Assembly (NCBI GenBank): GCA_028868695.1
Contig: JAGWTZ010000020.1
Location: forward strand, 1-47,303
Length of the DNA stretch: 47,303 nt
Direction of reading: 5' to 3'
From: Alphaproteobacteria bacterium
GTDB lineage: Bacteria; Pseudomonadota; Alphaproteobacteria; Rhizobiales; Aestuariivirgaceae
The position numbers were made by a program, and so were the translations under genes. This document shows, in pieces, positions 16,851 to 25,545 of the stretch. The notes under the pieces are model-generated. The model did no database searches. It saw only the letters and a program-made list of their open reading frames with translations, and was not told where the DNA came from. Each line of letters starts with the position of its first letter. Position 1 is the first letter of the stretch.

Positions 16851-16914
16851 TTGGCCCGCTTAAGCCAAGCCCAAGCGCCGCACAATCGCGCGCACGCGCA
16901 TGGCTGCCCTGTTT

Positions 16915-18480
16915 TCAGGCAGCAACGCCTTCGCGCAGCAGCTTGAAATAGATCGAATCCAGCAGCGCCTGGAATGAGGCTTCAACGATGTTGGGAGAAA
17001 CACCCACCGTGTACCAACGGTTGCCCTTGCCATCGCGGCTTTCCACCAGAACCCGGGTGGTGGCCCCCGTGCCGCCGTTGAGGATACGGACCTTGAAGTC
17101 CACCAGTTCCATGTCGGCGATGTGCTTCTGGTATTTGCCAAGGTCCTTGCGCAGCGCCACGTCCAGCGCGTTCACCGGGCCATTGCCCTCGCCAGCGTTA
17201 ATGTAGGTTTCGCCATCCACCTGAACCTTGACGACAGCTTCCGAATGCATCTCGCCCTTGAACTGCTCAACTGAGGTGCGGAAGGAGATCACGTCGAAAT
17301 AATGGGGCACGGAGCCAAGCACACGGCGCGCCAAGAGTTCAAATGATGCATCGGCGCCGTCATAGGCATAGCCTATCGCCTCGCGCTCTTTCACCTCGCG
17401 CAGAAGCTGATCAAGCTTGGTGTCATCCTTCTTCACAACCAAGCCGATGCGTTCCAGCTCGGCCAGCAGGTTGGATTTTCCGGCCTGGTCAGACACCAGA
17501 ATGCGCCTGCGGTTGCCCACGCTTTCCGGCTTCACGTGCTCATAGGTTTCCGGCTCCTTGGCCAGCGCCGAGGCATGGATGCCCGCCTTTGTGGCGAAGG
17601 CCGACTTGCCCACATAGGGCGCTTGCGCGAAAGGCGCGCGGTTCAGCAGTTCATCGAAGGCGCGCGACACATTGGTGAGTTCACTCAAGTTCGCGCCGAT
17701 TTCGAAGCGCGTGGCATAGTGCGGCTTGAGGCCCAATGTGCCGATCAGCGAGATCAAATTGGCGTTGCCGCAACGCTCGCCAATGCCGTTCAGCGTGCCC
17801 TGGATCTGGCACACGCCCGCTTCCACCGCAGCTAGCGAATTGGCCACGGCCTGTTCCGTGTCGTTATGGGCATGGATGCCAAGATGCGAGCCGGGGATCA
17901 TTTTCGTCAGTTCACGGACGATTTCGGCCACTTCCCCCGGCAAGGTGCCGCCATTAGTGTCGCAGAGCACAATCCAGCGCGCGCCAGCATCAAGGGCTGC
18001 CTTGGCGCAAGCGGTGGCATAGGCAGCATTGGCCTTGAAGCCGTCGAAGAAATGCTCACAATCCACCAGCACTTCCTTGCCCGCGGCCTTGGCGGACTTC
18101 ACGCTGTCGGTGATGGTTTCAAGGTTTTCCTCATTGGTGCAGCCCAGGGCCACGCGCACATGATAGTCCCAGCTCTTGGCCACAAAGCAGATAGCCTTGG
18201 ATTTCGCCTGAAGCAACGCCTGCAAGCCGGGGTCATTCGCGGCCGAACGCCCTGCCCGCTTGGTCATGCCAAAGGCGGTGAAGGTGGCCTTGGATACGCG
18301 TTCTTCGCCGAACAGCGCGGTGTCCGTCGGGTTGCCGCCGGGATAGCCGCCCTCGATGTAATCCACACCCAGCTTGTCGAGCAGCGCCATCACCGCCAGC
18401 TTGTCTTCCAGCGAGAAGGTCACACCCGGTGTCTGCTGGCCATCGCGCAGCGTGGTATCAAACAAGGCGATGCGGCGCAT
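16915..18480 (-). CDS. cimA: Citramalate synthase
   Basis: A 521-residue member of the alpha-isopropylmalate/homocitrate synthase family of the CimA type (TIGR00977). The TIM-barrel start carries DTTLRDGQQTPG at about 8-19 with the metal-binding Asp8, and HAHND near residue 206 supplies metal-binding histidines. The C-terminal LeuA-dimerisation-like regulatory domain includes AGEGNGPVNALDVALRKDL. It condenses pyruvate and acetyl-CoA to (R)-citramalate in the threonine-independent isoleucine route. Its start forms an ATGA overlap with the stop of the 42-residue peptide, so its translation is probably coupled to the peptide and cysS. Confidence 0.92.
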   Translation of the reverse strand: MRRIALFDTTLRDGQQTPGVTFSLEDKLAVMALLDKLGVDYIEGGYPGGNPTDTALFGEERVSKATFTAFGMTKRAGRSAANDPGLQALLQAKSKAICFVAKSWDYHVRVALGCTNEENLETITDSVKSAKAAGKEVLVDCEHFFDGFKANAAYATACAKAALDAGARWIVLCDTNGGTLPGEVAEIVRELTKMIPGSHLGIHAHNDTEQAVANSLAAVEAGVCQIQGTLNGIGERCGNANLISLIGTLGLKPHYATRFEIGANLSELTNVSRAFDELLNRAPFAQAPYVGKSAFATKAGIHASALAKEPETYEHVKPESVGNRRRILVSDQAGKSNLLAELERIGLVVKKDDTKLDQLLREVKEREAIGYAYDGADASFELLARRVLGSVPHYFDVISFRTSVEQFKGEMHSEAVVKVQVDGETYINAGEGNGPVNALDVALRKDLGKYQKHIADMELVDFKVRILNGGTGATTRVLVESRDGKGNRWYTVGVSPNIVEASFQALLDSIYFKLLREGVAA

Positions 18481-18608
18481 CAGACGAGACCTTTCAAGTG
18501 GAGAGCCGTGTAGATGACCAGCCCGAGGATGACGAACTTCAGCGCGATGAAAACCAGCCAGCGCTTGGGGAATGGAAATGCGGAGTTGGAGGGCTTTGGC
18601 GCGCTCAT
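18480..18608 (-). CDS. 42-residue single-pass membrane peptide between cysS and cimA
   Basis: A complete small reading frame, ATG at 18608 to TGA at 18480. The peptide starts [18 protein letters not shown] and continues with an uninterrupted hydrophobic helix ([20 protein letters not shown], residues about 19-38) ending in KGLV. The frame has an ATGA overlap with the cysS stop at 18605-18608 and another with the cimA start at 18477-18482. Two exact 4-base couplings with both neighbours are strong evidence that it is translated. I recognise no family. The Pro/Ser-rich basic head and single helix suggest a small inner-membrane protein, topology N-in. Confidence 0.75.
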   Translation of the reverse strand: MSAPKPSNSAFPFPKRWLVFIALKFVILGLVIYTALHLKGLV

Positions 18609-20029
18609 CGCTTCACCTCCCACTCAGTTTTCAGTTCGCCCGAGGCGGGGTCTTTCACGTCCTTGATCGACACGCCCATAGCTGCCAGCTGATCGCGGAT
18701 TTCATCAGACTTCTTCCAGTCCTTCGCCTTGCGGGCCGCCAAACGTTCGCTGAGTTTTGCCTCAACAAGATCATCGTTGGCCAATGAAAAATCCAAATCT
18801 CTCTGTGCAAGAATTGCTTCATTTTGTGATGTCGCATCTGCGAGCCCGGTGAGGTTTAGGAATTTCGCTAACTCAGCAATAGCCCAATTTTTGCCATCGA
18901 GCGCATCGTTGTAAATTGAATCAGCAAGCGTGAACGCCAGAGGCGTATTCAAATCATCCAGCAATGCATTTTCTATCCTGTTGAATGAATCACCACCACC
19001 AACTGCACCTAACGCAATTTCGCGATACTTGCTCAGCTTGGCTTCAGCTTCGCGCAATCTGGGCACCGTAAAATCAATTGGTTGTCGATAATGGCTCATG
19101 AGCATTGCCGTCCGTAAGACATCTCCACTCCACGGACGTCCACCAAATGCATCGGTCCCCATCAACTCGTGAATTGAATAAAAATTCCCAAGGCTCTTGC
19201 TCATCTTCTGGCCTTCCACCTGAAGGAAGCCGTTGTGCATCCAGTAGTTGGCCATGACGCTTGTACCGTGGGCACAGCGGGATTGGGCGATTTCGTTTTC
19301 GTGGTGGGGGAAGATCAAATCCAGCCCGCCGCCATGGATGTCGAACACCTCGCCCAAATGGGCCTTGCTCATCACGCTGCATTCAATGTGCCAGCCGGGG
19401 CGGCCGCGGCCCCAGGGAGATTCCCAGCCCGGTTCCTCGGGCGAAGACTGCTTCCACAGCACAAAGTCGCCCGGGTTTTTCTTGTGCGCGTCCACGGCAA
19501 CACGTGCGCCCGCCATCTGGTCTTCCAGCTTGCGGCCCGAGAGCGCGCCATAGTCCTTCATCGAGGACACATCAAACAGCACCTCGCCGCCCGCCTCATA
19601 GGCATGGCCACGCCCCACCAGCGTGCGGATCATTTCCACCATGCCTTTGATGTGCTCGGTGGCACGGGGCTGCACTGTGGGCGGAAGGCAGCCCAGCGCC
19701 GTCACATCCTTCTGATACTGATCATAGGTTTTTTCGGTGACATGGCGGATGGCCTCGTTCAGCGGCATGCCGGGGTAATCCCGCAAGGCGCGGGCGTTGA
19801 TCTTGTCATCCACATCGGTGATGTTGCGCACATAGGTGACATGATCCGCGCCATAGGTGTGGCGGAGCAGCCTGTAGAGCACGTCAAACACAATCGCGGG
19901 CCGCGCATTGCCGATGTGGGCAAAGTCATAGACCGTGGGGCCGCAGACATACATGCGCACATTGGAAGGATCGATGGGAACGAACACTTCCTTCTGGCGG
20001 GTCAGCGTGTTGTAGAGGCGCAAAGTCAT
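18605..20029 (-). CDS. cysS: Cysteine--tRNA ligase
   Basis: A 474-residue class I aminoacyl-tRNA synthetase that charges tRNA-Cys. Zinc ligand Cys29 lies in [10 protein letters not shown], the HIGH-type motif is HIGN at 38-41, a second zinc cysteine is Cys217 in WHIECS, PHHENE follows at 241-246 and KMSKS is at 275-279. The start is supported by AAGGAAG a few bases upstream. Oddly, bases about 18,780-19,200, which encode the part just after KMSKS (residues about 280-415), are near 46% GC by hand count, while the flanks exceed 60%. The reading frame and motifs stay intact, so this looks like a recombined segment, not decay. Confidence 0.96.
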   Translation of the reverse strand: MTLRLYNTLTRQKEVFVPIDPSNVRMYVCGPTVYDFAHIGNARPAIVFDVLYRLLRHTYGADHVTYVRNITDVDDKINARALRDYPGMPLNEAIRHVTEKTYDQYQKDVTALGCLPPTVQPRATEHIKGMVEMIRTLVGRGHAYEAGGEVLFDVSSMKDYGALSGRKLEDQMAGARVAVDAHKKNPGDFVLWKQSSPEEPGWESPWGRGRPGWHIECSVMSKAHLGEVFDIHGGGLDLIFPHHENEIAQSRCAHGTSVMANYWMHNGFLQVEGQKMSKSLGNFYSIHELMGTDAFGGRPWSGDVLRTAMLMSHYRQPIDFTVPRLREAEAKLSKYREIALGAVGGGDSFNRIENALLDDLNTPLAFTLADSIYNDALDGKNWAIAELAKFLNLTGLADATSQNEAILAQRDLDFSLANDDLVEAKLSERLAARKAKDWKKSDEIRDQLAAMGVSIKDVKDPASGELKTEWEVKR

Positions 20030-20287
20030 GCTTCTTCCTTAGGCTGCTGCCCGGGAAGCGCTTGGTAGTTGAATTTGAGTAAGCGGCGCCCAGCCAGCGA
20101 TTATGTCGCTAGTTGCAAATAATAATGCTGCAAATGGCAGCGGTTGGGCGTTTGGTCAACATTGCCGCCAAAGATGAAGCATTGGCCATGCGCCGTCAAG
20201 GCCGGGGTTTGGCCATGGTTCACGAGGCCTGAAGGCTGCGGCAATCGGCGCCGGGATGGGCGGGCTCGGAGCTGGTAAACATGCAGC

Positions 20288-20707
20288 ATGGATGCTTCTA
20301 CCATGGTTTCGCCGCCATTCGAGGCGATTGCCAGCGACCGCGAGATTGGCGCGCTGGTGCATGATTTTTATGGCCGGGCACGGGCCGACGCAACACTGGG
20401 CCCCATTTTCGAAAAACATGTCAAGGATTGGGACCGGCACTTCCTGCTTCTGGCCGATTTCTGGTCTTCAGTGCTTAACACTTCGGGCCGCTACAAGGGC
20501 CAGCCCATGATTGCGCACATGCGCCTGCCTGAGCTTGAGGAACACCATTTTGCCCATTGGCTAAGTATGTTCGAGACCTCGGCCGAAGCCACCCTAAACC
20601 CCAAGGCCGCGGCTGTGGCCAAGTTCAAGGCGGCGCGGATTGCCCAGAGCATGCGCCTTGGCCTGCGCCAGCTTCTGGGCAAATCAATTCTCGAGCCGCT
20701 GGACTAG
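20288..20707 (+). CDS. Group III truncated haemoglobin
   Basis: A 139-residue globin of the trHb3 group. It has Tyr28 at the B10 position (HDFYGRA), WDRHFLLLADFWSSVL around residues 48-63, the proximal His77 in AHMRL and HFAHW at about 87-91 containing the tryptophan common in the group. Proposed roles of this group include nitric-oxide handling and microaerobic metabolism; none is proven generally. Its end overlaps the GST gene by four bases, tail to tail. The 258-base gap before it shows no gene and no clear Fnr- or NnrR-like palindrome. The start at 20288 lacks a close ribosome binding site; Met6 is an alternative. Confidence 0.88.
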   Translation: MDASTMVSPPFEAIASDREIGALVHDFYGRARADATLGPIFEKHVKDWDRHFLLLADFWSSVLNTSGRYKGQPMIAHMRLPELEEHHFAHWLSMFETSAEATLNPKAAAVAKFKAARIAQSMRLGLRQLLGKSILEPLD

Positions 20708-21387
20708 CGCGGCCCCTGGCCGAACAGCACCTTGCGTTCATCGTCCGTCATCGGCTTGGAATAGGATTGCGGCGCCTGGGCATAGGCCCGCACCACTGCC
20801 GGGCGCGCCTTGATGGCATCAAACCAGCGCTTCAGATGAGGGAAATCCTCAAGTTTCTGCTTGTGGTTTTCATGCGGCACAATCCACGGATAACTGGCCA
20901 TGTCGGCAATGGAATAGGCGCCAGCCACAAATTCACGATCCGCCAGCCGCTTGTTCAAAACGCCGTACAGGCGCGCGGTTTCCTTGGTGTAACGTTCCAT
21001 GGCATAAGGGATTTTCTCTGGCGCATAGACATTGAAATGCCCGTTCTGCCCCGCCATCGGGCCAAGGCCGCCCATCTGCCAAAACAGCCACTGCATCACT
21101 TCGGTTCGCCCGCGCAGATCTTTCGGCAGGAACAGGCCCGTCTTTTCAGCAAGATATTGCAGGATGGCGCCGGATTCAAAAACGCTGATGGGCTTGCCGC
21201 CATCGGAGGGTGCGTTGTCTACAATGGCGGGAATGCGATTGTTGGGGGCAATGGCCAGGAATTCCGGCTTGAATTGGTCGCCCTTGCCGATATCCACGCG
21301 GTGGATGGTGTAAGGCAGGCCGGCTTCTTCGAGGAAAATCGCAATCTTGTGGCCGTTGGGCGTGGGCCAATAGTGCAGGTCAATCAT
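20704..21387 (-). CDS. Glutathione S-transferase (YfcG/YghU-like Nu class)
   Basis: A 227-residue GST. The thioredoxin-like N-terminal domain opens MIDLHYWPTPNGHKIAIFLE with the Thr-Pro-Asn near residue 11 that replaces the usual Tyr/Ser in the Nu class. NNRIPAIVDN carries the cis-proline, and FESGAILQYLAEK is the gamma-glutamyl contact; the helical C-terminal domain follows. Nu-class enzymes act as disulfide-bond reductases with two bound glutathiones. An inverted repeat 13 bases upstream suggests dedicated regulation. Confidence 0.9.
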   Translation of the reverse strand: MIDLHYWPTPNGHKIAIFLEEAGLPYTIHRVDIGKGDQFKPEFLAIAPNNRIPAIVDNAPSDGGKPISVFESGAILQYLAEKTGLFLPKDLRGRTEVMQWLFWQMGGLGPMAGQNGHFNVYAPEKIPYAMERYTKETARLYGVLNKRLADREFVAGAYSIADMASYPWIVPHENHKQKLEDFPHLKRWFDAIKARPAVVRAYAQAPQSYSKPMTDDERKVLFGQGPR

Positions 21388-21400
21388 GTCTTGGTCTTTC

Positions 21401-21419
21401 TGTAATTCACTCGATTACA
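21401..21419 (-). promoter_or_regulatory. Palindromic operator candidate before the GST gene
   Basis: TGTAAT at 21401-21406 and ATTACA at 21414-21419 form a perfect 6-base inverted repeat with a 7-base centre. It starts 13 bases upstream of the GST ATG, with an AT-rich TATATG element just beyond. The size and symmetry suit a dimeric repressor (MarR, HxlR, ArsR or TetR type), but no regulator gene adjoins other than the Lrp-type one. Confidence 0.5.
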
Positions 21420-21468
21420 CATATAGATGCTGGGCCAAATAGTTCAAGCGGCCCGGTCGACCACATGA

Positions 21469-21885
21469 TCAAGCTGGCCCCAAAATGATGAATGTTTCAC
21501 TTTTTGCCACACCATCAAGGGAGCGAACCGATGTCATCAAATTGTTGAGCTCCCCCATTGTGGTAACTTCAATTTCGGCAATCATGTCCCAAGTGCCATT
21601 CGTGTTGTAGACCGCTGCGATACCGGGGATGCGTTTTATAGCCGCGATGGCACTCTTTACTCGAGAATGGGCCAGTTCAATCAGCATAACCGCGCGCAGT
21701 TGATCATCGCGAACTTCATCGCGCAGACGAACGGTGAAGCCCTTTATGTCGCCGTTCCCGACCAACCTGTCGAGTCGCTTTTGCGCGGTGGCGCGCGCCA
21801 CGCCGAGAATTTGCGCGAGCTGAGGCACAGATGCCCTGCCATTGATGCGGAGCTCGGCAATGAGGCGCTGATCCAAATCATCCAT
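21469..21885 (-). CDS. Lrp/AsnC-family transcriptional regulator
   Basis: A 138-residue regulator. The N-terminal winged helix-turn-helix (about 1-50) contains GRASVPQLAQILGVARATAQKRLDRL, and the C-terminal RAM/AsnC ligand domain (about 65-135) includes GTWDMIAEIE. Members sense amino acids and often control a divergent gene. This one is divergent from the class V aminotransferase gene across 188 AT-rich bases, so that gene is the likely target. The recognition-helix region has TAQKR, where many Lrp proteins have TV..R, which is ordinary variation. Confidence 0.9.
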   Translation of the reverse strand: MDDLDQRLIAELRINGRASVPQLAQILGVARATAQKRLDRLVGNGDIKGFTVRLRDEVRDDQLRAVMLIELAHSRVKSAIAAIKRIPGIAAVYNTNGTWDMIAEIEVTTMGELNNLMTSVRSLDGVAKSETFIILGPA

Positions 21886-22073
21886 TCTAATTTACCTTTT
21901 CGCCACTAGGTTTAACTATTTCGGCATTATATCGTTCTTTTAAGCAGTTTGCATCCTTTTTTGAAAAGACGTCGCGGCGCATGAAACGGCGGTGACTAGC
22001 CTGTAGCTCTCCCCCAAATAAAGGCTGTTCGCATTGGTTCGACAACGCATTTTGCAATTCGGAGTGACCACCC
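21886..22073. promoter_or_regulatory. Divergent promoter region, Lrp regulator / class V aminotransferase
   Basis: These 188 bases are much more AT-rich than the rest of the window, with several T-runs around 21,940-21,965, and lie between two divergently transcribed genes. Lrp-family proteins favour such curved AT-rich DNA. GGAG about nine bases before the ATG at 22074 is the aminotransferase ribosome binding site. I cannot mark individual regulator sites. Confidence 0.5.
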
Positions 22074-23333
22074 ATGAACTATGACGTCAACCTCGTGCGC
22101 GAGAACTTCCCCGGCTTGAAGAGAATGAAGGGGGGCCAAGCTGTTGCTTTTCTCGACAATCCCGCAGGCACACAGATCGCCAAGTCCGTGGTTGACCGCA
22201 TGACCGATACGATGGTTCACAAGAATGCCAATCTCGGCGGCTTTTTTGGCACCTCGCTTGAAGCCAGGTCAGCGGTAGATGCCGCTCACCGCGCCGCAGA
22301 AATTTTTGTCAATGCTCGCCATGAAGGTGAAGTGTTTTTTGGCCAGAGCATGACGAACCTGACCTTTGCAATGTCGCGCAGTATTGGCACCACGCTGAAG
22401 GAAGGCGACGAAATCGTGTTGACGCGGATGGACCACGACGCGAATGTGGCGCCATGGTTGATGATCGCGGAGGATCGCGGGCTAAAGGTGCGCTGGTTGG
22501 ACTTTTCGCCCGATACGTTTGAGTTCAACCTCAGTGATCTGAACCAGCTTCTCAATGAACGCACTAAAGTGGTTGCCGTGAACTATGCAAGTAACGTCAC
22601 CGGAACCATCAACAATGTCGCGGAAATTGCCCGGTTGGCTCATAAAGTGGGCGCGCTTGTTTATGTGGATGCTGTGCAATTTGCGCCACACGGGCTCATT
22701 GATGTTCAGGCTCTCGACTGCGATTTTCTTGTGTGCTCCGCCTACAAGTTCTTCGGGCCACACTACGCGCTGATCTGGGGCCGCAAGGAGCATCTCAAAA
22801 CTCTCCGCGCATACAAGGTCAGGGCTGCCTCGGAGGATCTCCCCTGGCGCTTCACAAATGGAACGACCAACCGCGAAGAAGTGACGGGCGTTCACGCGGC
22901 GATTGACTATATCGCGGGCCTTGGCAAAGTTTTTGGCGGGGGGCCCTCAAACGCCAATCTGCGAGCCCGGCTCGCGGCCGGGTTCGAAGTTATGAAAGTG
23001 CATGACAATATGTTGGCCGGACGCCTGATTGAAGGCTTGAAACACTCCAATCGGGTCCGCATCCATGGCATCACTGACCACAAGAAATTCGACAATAGGG
23101 TTTCAACAGTGACTTTCAGCGTCGATGGGAAGCATCCTGACGAGGTAGCCAAATTCATGGCTGATCGTGGCCTTCAGGTTTGGAGCGGACACAACTATGG
23201 ACTGGAGCCCAACCAACGATTGGGCATTCTTGAATCGGGCGGCGGCGTTCGTGTGGGACCCGTCCACTACAACACAGTCGAAGAAATCGACCGCGTTGTT
23301 GATTCAGTTGATCAATTTCTGCGGGCGAACTAA
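22074..23333 (+). CDS. Class V aminotransferase, cysteine desulfurase-like (TIGR01976 type)
   Basis: A 419-residue fold type I PLP enzyme. Asp199 in YVDAVQ and the Schiff-base Lys225 in CSAYKFFGPH are present, with His121 in MDHDANVAPW expected to stack on PLP. Length and motifs fit the cysteine desulfurase-like group distinct from IscS/SufS. There is no obvious cysteine-bearing catalytic loop, so desulfurase activity should not be assumed; an amino acid lyase or transaminase is also possible. No Fe-S assembly genes are near. Control by the divergent Lrp-type gene suggests an amino acid substrate. GC is somewhat lower than in neighbours. Confidence 0.85.
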   Translation: MNYDVNLVRENFPGLKRMKGGQAVAFLDNPAGTQIAKSVVDRMTDTMVHKNANLGGFFGTSLEARSAVDAAHRAAEIFVNARHEGEVFFGQSMTNLTFAMSRSIGTTLKEGDEIVLTRMDHDANVAPWLMIAEDRGLKVRWLDFSPDTFEFNLSDLNQLLNERTKVVAVNYASNVTGTINNVAEIARLAHKVGALVYVDAVQFAPHGLIDVQALDCDFLVCSAYKFFGPHYALIWGRKEHLKTLRAYKVRAASEDLPWRFTNGTTNREEVTGVHAAIDYIAGLGKVFGGGPSNANLRARLAAGFEVMKVHDNMLAGRLIEGLKHSNRVRIHGITDHKKFDNRVSTVTFSVDGKHPDEVAKFMADRGLQVWSGHNYGLEPNQRLGILESGGGVRVGPVHYNTVEEIDRVVDSVDQFLRAN

Positions 23334-23385
23334 ACTGCACCTGCAAGCGGTCTTTCCACGCAGAATCGCTTGAGGTCCGCCTTGC

Positions 23386-24786
23386 TCACTCAGCCGCTTC
23401 GACGCTTTCATCGTCGTCAAACTTGCGGGGGCGCAGGGCCTGCTCCTTCTTCAGCTCTTCGGCAACGAGGAAGGCCAGTTCCAGCGCCTGGGCGGCGTTG
23501 AGCCGCGGGTCGCAGAAGGTGTGGTAGCGGTCGTTCAGGTCCTCATCACGCAGCGCGCGCAGGCCGCCCGTGCATTCTGTGACATCCTTGCCGGTCATTT
23601 CAACATGGATGCCGCCAGCATGGGTGCCCTCGGCCTGATGGATGGCCATGAATCCGCGCACTTCCTTGAGAATCGCATCGAAGGGACGCGTCTTGTAGCC
23701 GCTGGTGGACTTGATGGTGTTGCCATGCATCGGGTCGCAGGACCAGACAACCACGCGGCCCTCGCGCTTCACGGCGCGGATGAGATCAGGCAGATGCTTT
23801 TCCACCTTGTCGGCGCCGAAGCGGGCGATCAGCGTCAGGCGGCCTGGCTCGTTGTCCGGGTTGAGCAAGTCGATGAGCTTGATAAGCTCGTCGGGCTTGA
23901 GCGAGGGGCCGCATTTCAGGCCGATGGGGTTTTTCACACCGCGCGCGAATTCAACATGGGCATGATCCGGCTGGCGCGTGCGATCACCAATCCAAAGCAT
24001 GTGGCCAGAGGTGGCATACCAATCACCGCTGGTCGAATCCACGCGAGTCAGCGCCTGCTCATAGCCGAGCAGCAGCGCCTCGTGGCTGGTGAAGAAGTCA
24101 GTGGAGCGCAGCTGCGGCGCGGTTTCAGCGGTGATGCCGCAGGCGCGCATGAAGCCCATGGCTTCGGTGATGCGGCCGGCGAGTTCGCTGTATTGATCCG
24201 AGGCCGGAGAGTCCTTCAGATAGCCCAGCGTCCACTGATGCACATGCTCGAGGTTGGCATAGCCGCCCTGTGCGAAGGCGCGCAGCAGGTTCAGCGTGGC
24301 GGCAGACTGGCGGTAGGCCATGATCTGGCGCTCCGGGTCTGGCACACGGCCTTCCATGGTGGCGGCAGCGTCATTCACGATGTCGCCGCGGTAGATCGGA
24401 TATTCCACGCCGCCGATCGTTTCGGTGGGTGAGGAGCGCGGCTTGGCAAACTGGCCAGCAATGCGCCCGACCTTCACCACCGGCTGGCCGCCAGCGAAAG
24501 TGAGAACCACTGCCATCTGCAGGAAGACGCGGAAGAAATCGCGAATGTTATCGGCCGAATGTTCAGCGAAGCTTTCGGCGCAGTCGCCGCCCTGCAGCAG
24601 GAAACCCTTGCCTTCCGATACCTTGGCAAGGCGCTTTTTCAGCTTGCGGGCCTCACCGGCAAAAACCAGCGGAGGAAAACCGCCAAGGCGGGCTTCCACG
24701 GCACTCAGCTTGGCCGCGTCAGGATATTCCGGCATCTGCATAACGGGGAAATTCCGCCATGAGTCCGGGGTCCACTTCGCTGTCAT
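23386..24786 (-). CDS. aroG: Class II 3-deoxy-7-phosphoheptulonate synthase
   Basis: A 466-residue plant/mycobacterial-type DAHP synthase, the first step of the shikimate pathway, joining phosphoenolpyruvate and erythrose 4-phosphate. It starts [12 protein letters not shown] and carries [19 protein letters not shown] with the metal-binding Cys69, [14 protein letters not shown] and HWTLGY-type segments, and DPMHGNT later. I use the ATG at 24786, which has GGAG upstream. A longer frame from 24861 adds an unrelated leader. The gene symbol in this class varies between aroG and aroH. It is a lone minus-strand gene between two plus-strand genes. Confidence 0.95.
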   Translation of the reverse strand: MTAKWTPDSWRNFPVMQMPEYPDAAKLSAVEARLGGFPPLVFAGEARKLKKRLAKVSEGKGFLLQGGDCAESFAEHSADNIRDFFRVFLQMAVVLTFAGGQPVVKVGRIAGQFAKPRSSPTETIGGVEYPIYRGDIVNDAAATMEGRVPDPERQIMAYRQSAATLNLLRAFAQGGYANLEHVHQWTLGYLKDSPASDQYSELAGRITEAMGFMRACGITAETAPQLRSTDFFTSHEALLLGYEQALTRVDSTSGDWYATSGHMLWIGDRTRQPDHAHVEFARGVKNPIGLKCGPSLKPDELIKLIDLLNPDNEPGRLTLIARFGADKVEKHLPDLIRAVKREGRVVVWSCDPMHGNTIKSTSGYKTRPFDAILKEVRGFMAIHQAEGTHAGGIHVEMTGKDVTECTGGLRALRDEDLNDRYHTFCDPRLNAAQALELAFLVAEELKKEQALRPRKFDDDESVEAAE

Positions 24787-24996
24787 AATCACGCACTCCA
24801 GTTCCAAAGAGGCCCATATAGGCCCGGCGCCCTGATAAAGCCAGCATAGGCCAAAAAGCAAGGTTTCATTAAAGAAGCGCTGCTAGGCTTCCTACGCTGG
24901 GTTGTGGCCATTTCGGGACAGGGCCTCAGGCTCCCAGCAGCCACGGAAACCGTCTGGCCAGGCCGGATGCTTCCACCAACGCCGCCGGAGTTTTGC

Positions 24997-25290
24997 ATGC
25001 ACGACTTCATCAACAGCCTGGATCTGCCCGACGTCCAGACCTTCCTGCTGAACGGGCATCCGCCCATCATTGTCCAGCTCATGGCGGTGAATACGGTGGT
25101 CATGGTGCTGTTCATCCTGCGCGGGCGGCGCGCCAATAACGCCCATCGCCGCCACCTGACCTACGTCACACAATGGATTTTCGTTCTCATGAACCTTGTG
25201 GTGGTGTGTGAAGAGCAGTGGCTGCCCTATGCCGACCACAGCCGCCAAGTGGTGAGCGACCGCTACTCCACCATGTTCCACTACAATTGA
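24997..25290 (+). CDS. Hypothetical two-helix membrane protein
   Basis: A 97-residue protein starting MHDFINSLDLPDVQTF, with GGAG six bases before the ATG. A longer in-frame start at 24904 has no such site. Two hydrophobic stretches, PIIVQLMAVNTVVMVLFIL (about 24-42) and WIFVLMNLVVVC (about 61-72), are separated by the basic loop RGRRANNAHRRH, implying a hairpin in the inner membrane with a cytoplasmic basic loop. I do not recognise the family. It is convergent with the DUF2093 gene seven bases away. Two minus-strand frames overlap it but lack a ribosome binding site and sensible composition. Confidence 0.65.
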   Translation: MHDFINSLDLPDVQTFLLNGHPPIIVQLMAVNTVVMVLFILRGRRANNAHRRHLTYVTQWIFVLMNLVVVCEEQWLPYADHSRQVVSDRYSTMFHYN

Positions 25291-25297
25291 GGCAAAC

Positions 25298-25516
25298 TCA
25301 ACGCCTGTTACGCTTCTCCGCGATCAGGGATTCCGCCGCCGATTTGTAGGCTTCCTGGCGGTCCACACTCCAATATTTGAGATTGTCGATGCGGATGGGA
25401 TCGCCGGTCACGGCGCAGCGCACGAATTCACCTTCTTTCAGCACCTGGAAATCGGAATCAAGATACCGCAGCTTCGCTTCGCGCTGGGGCGGAATGGGAT
25501 GTTCGTGAAAGTTCAT
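25298..25516 (-). CDS. DUF2093 domain protein
   Basis: A 72-residue protein starting MNFHEHPIPPQREAKLRYLD, with FQVLKEGEFVRCAVTGDPI, a pattern of the alphaproteobacterial DUF2093 family. It has one Cys in a CAVTGDPI turn and a basic tail. Function is unknown. It lies 29 bases downstream of xseA on the same strand, a common arrangement in Hyphomicrobiales, so it is probably co-transcribed. Confidence 0.85.
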   Translation of the reverse strand: MNFHEHPIPPQREAKLRYLDSDFQVLKEGEFVRCAVTGDPIRIDNLKYWSVDRQEAYKSAAESLIAEKRNRR

Positions 25517-25545
25517 GCCATTCCTATAAGCTTCAACTGAGGCAA

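Noticed and set aside
20030-20287. Fnr/NnrR-type site before the truncated haemoglobin
   Set aside because: TTG and CAA elements are present but none has the required 8-base spacing or symmetry.
24789-25281. Minus-strand frames over the 97-residue membrane protein
   Set aside because: No ribosome binding site and odd composition; the plus-strand frame has GGAG and two good helices.
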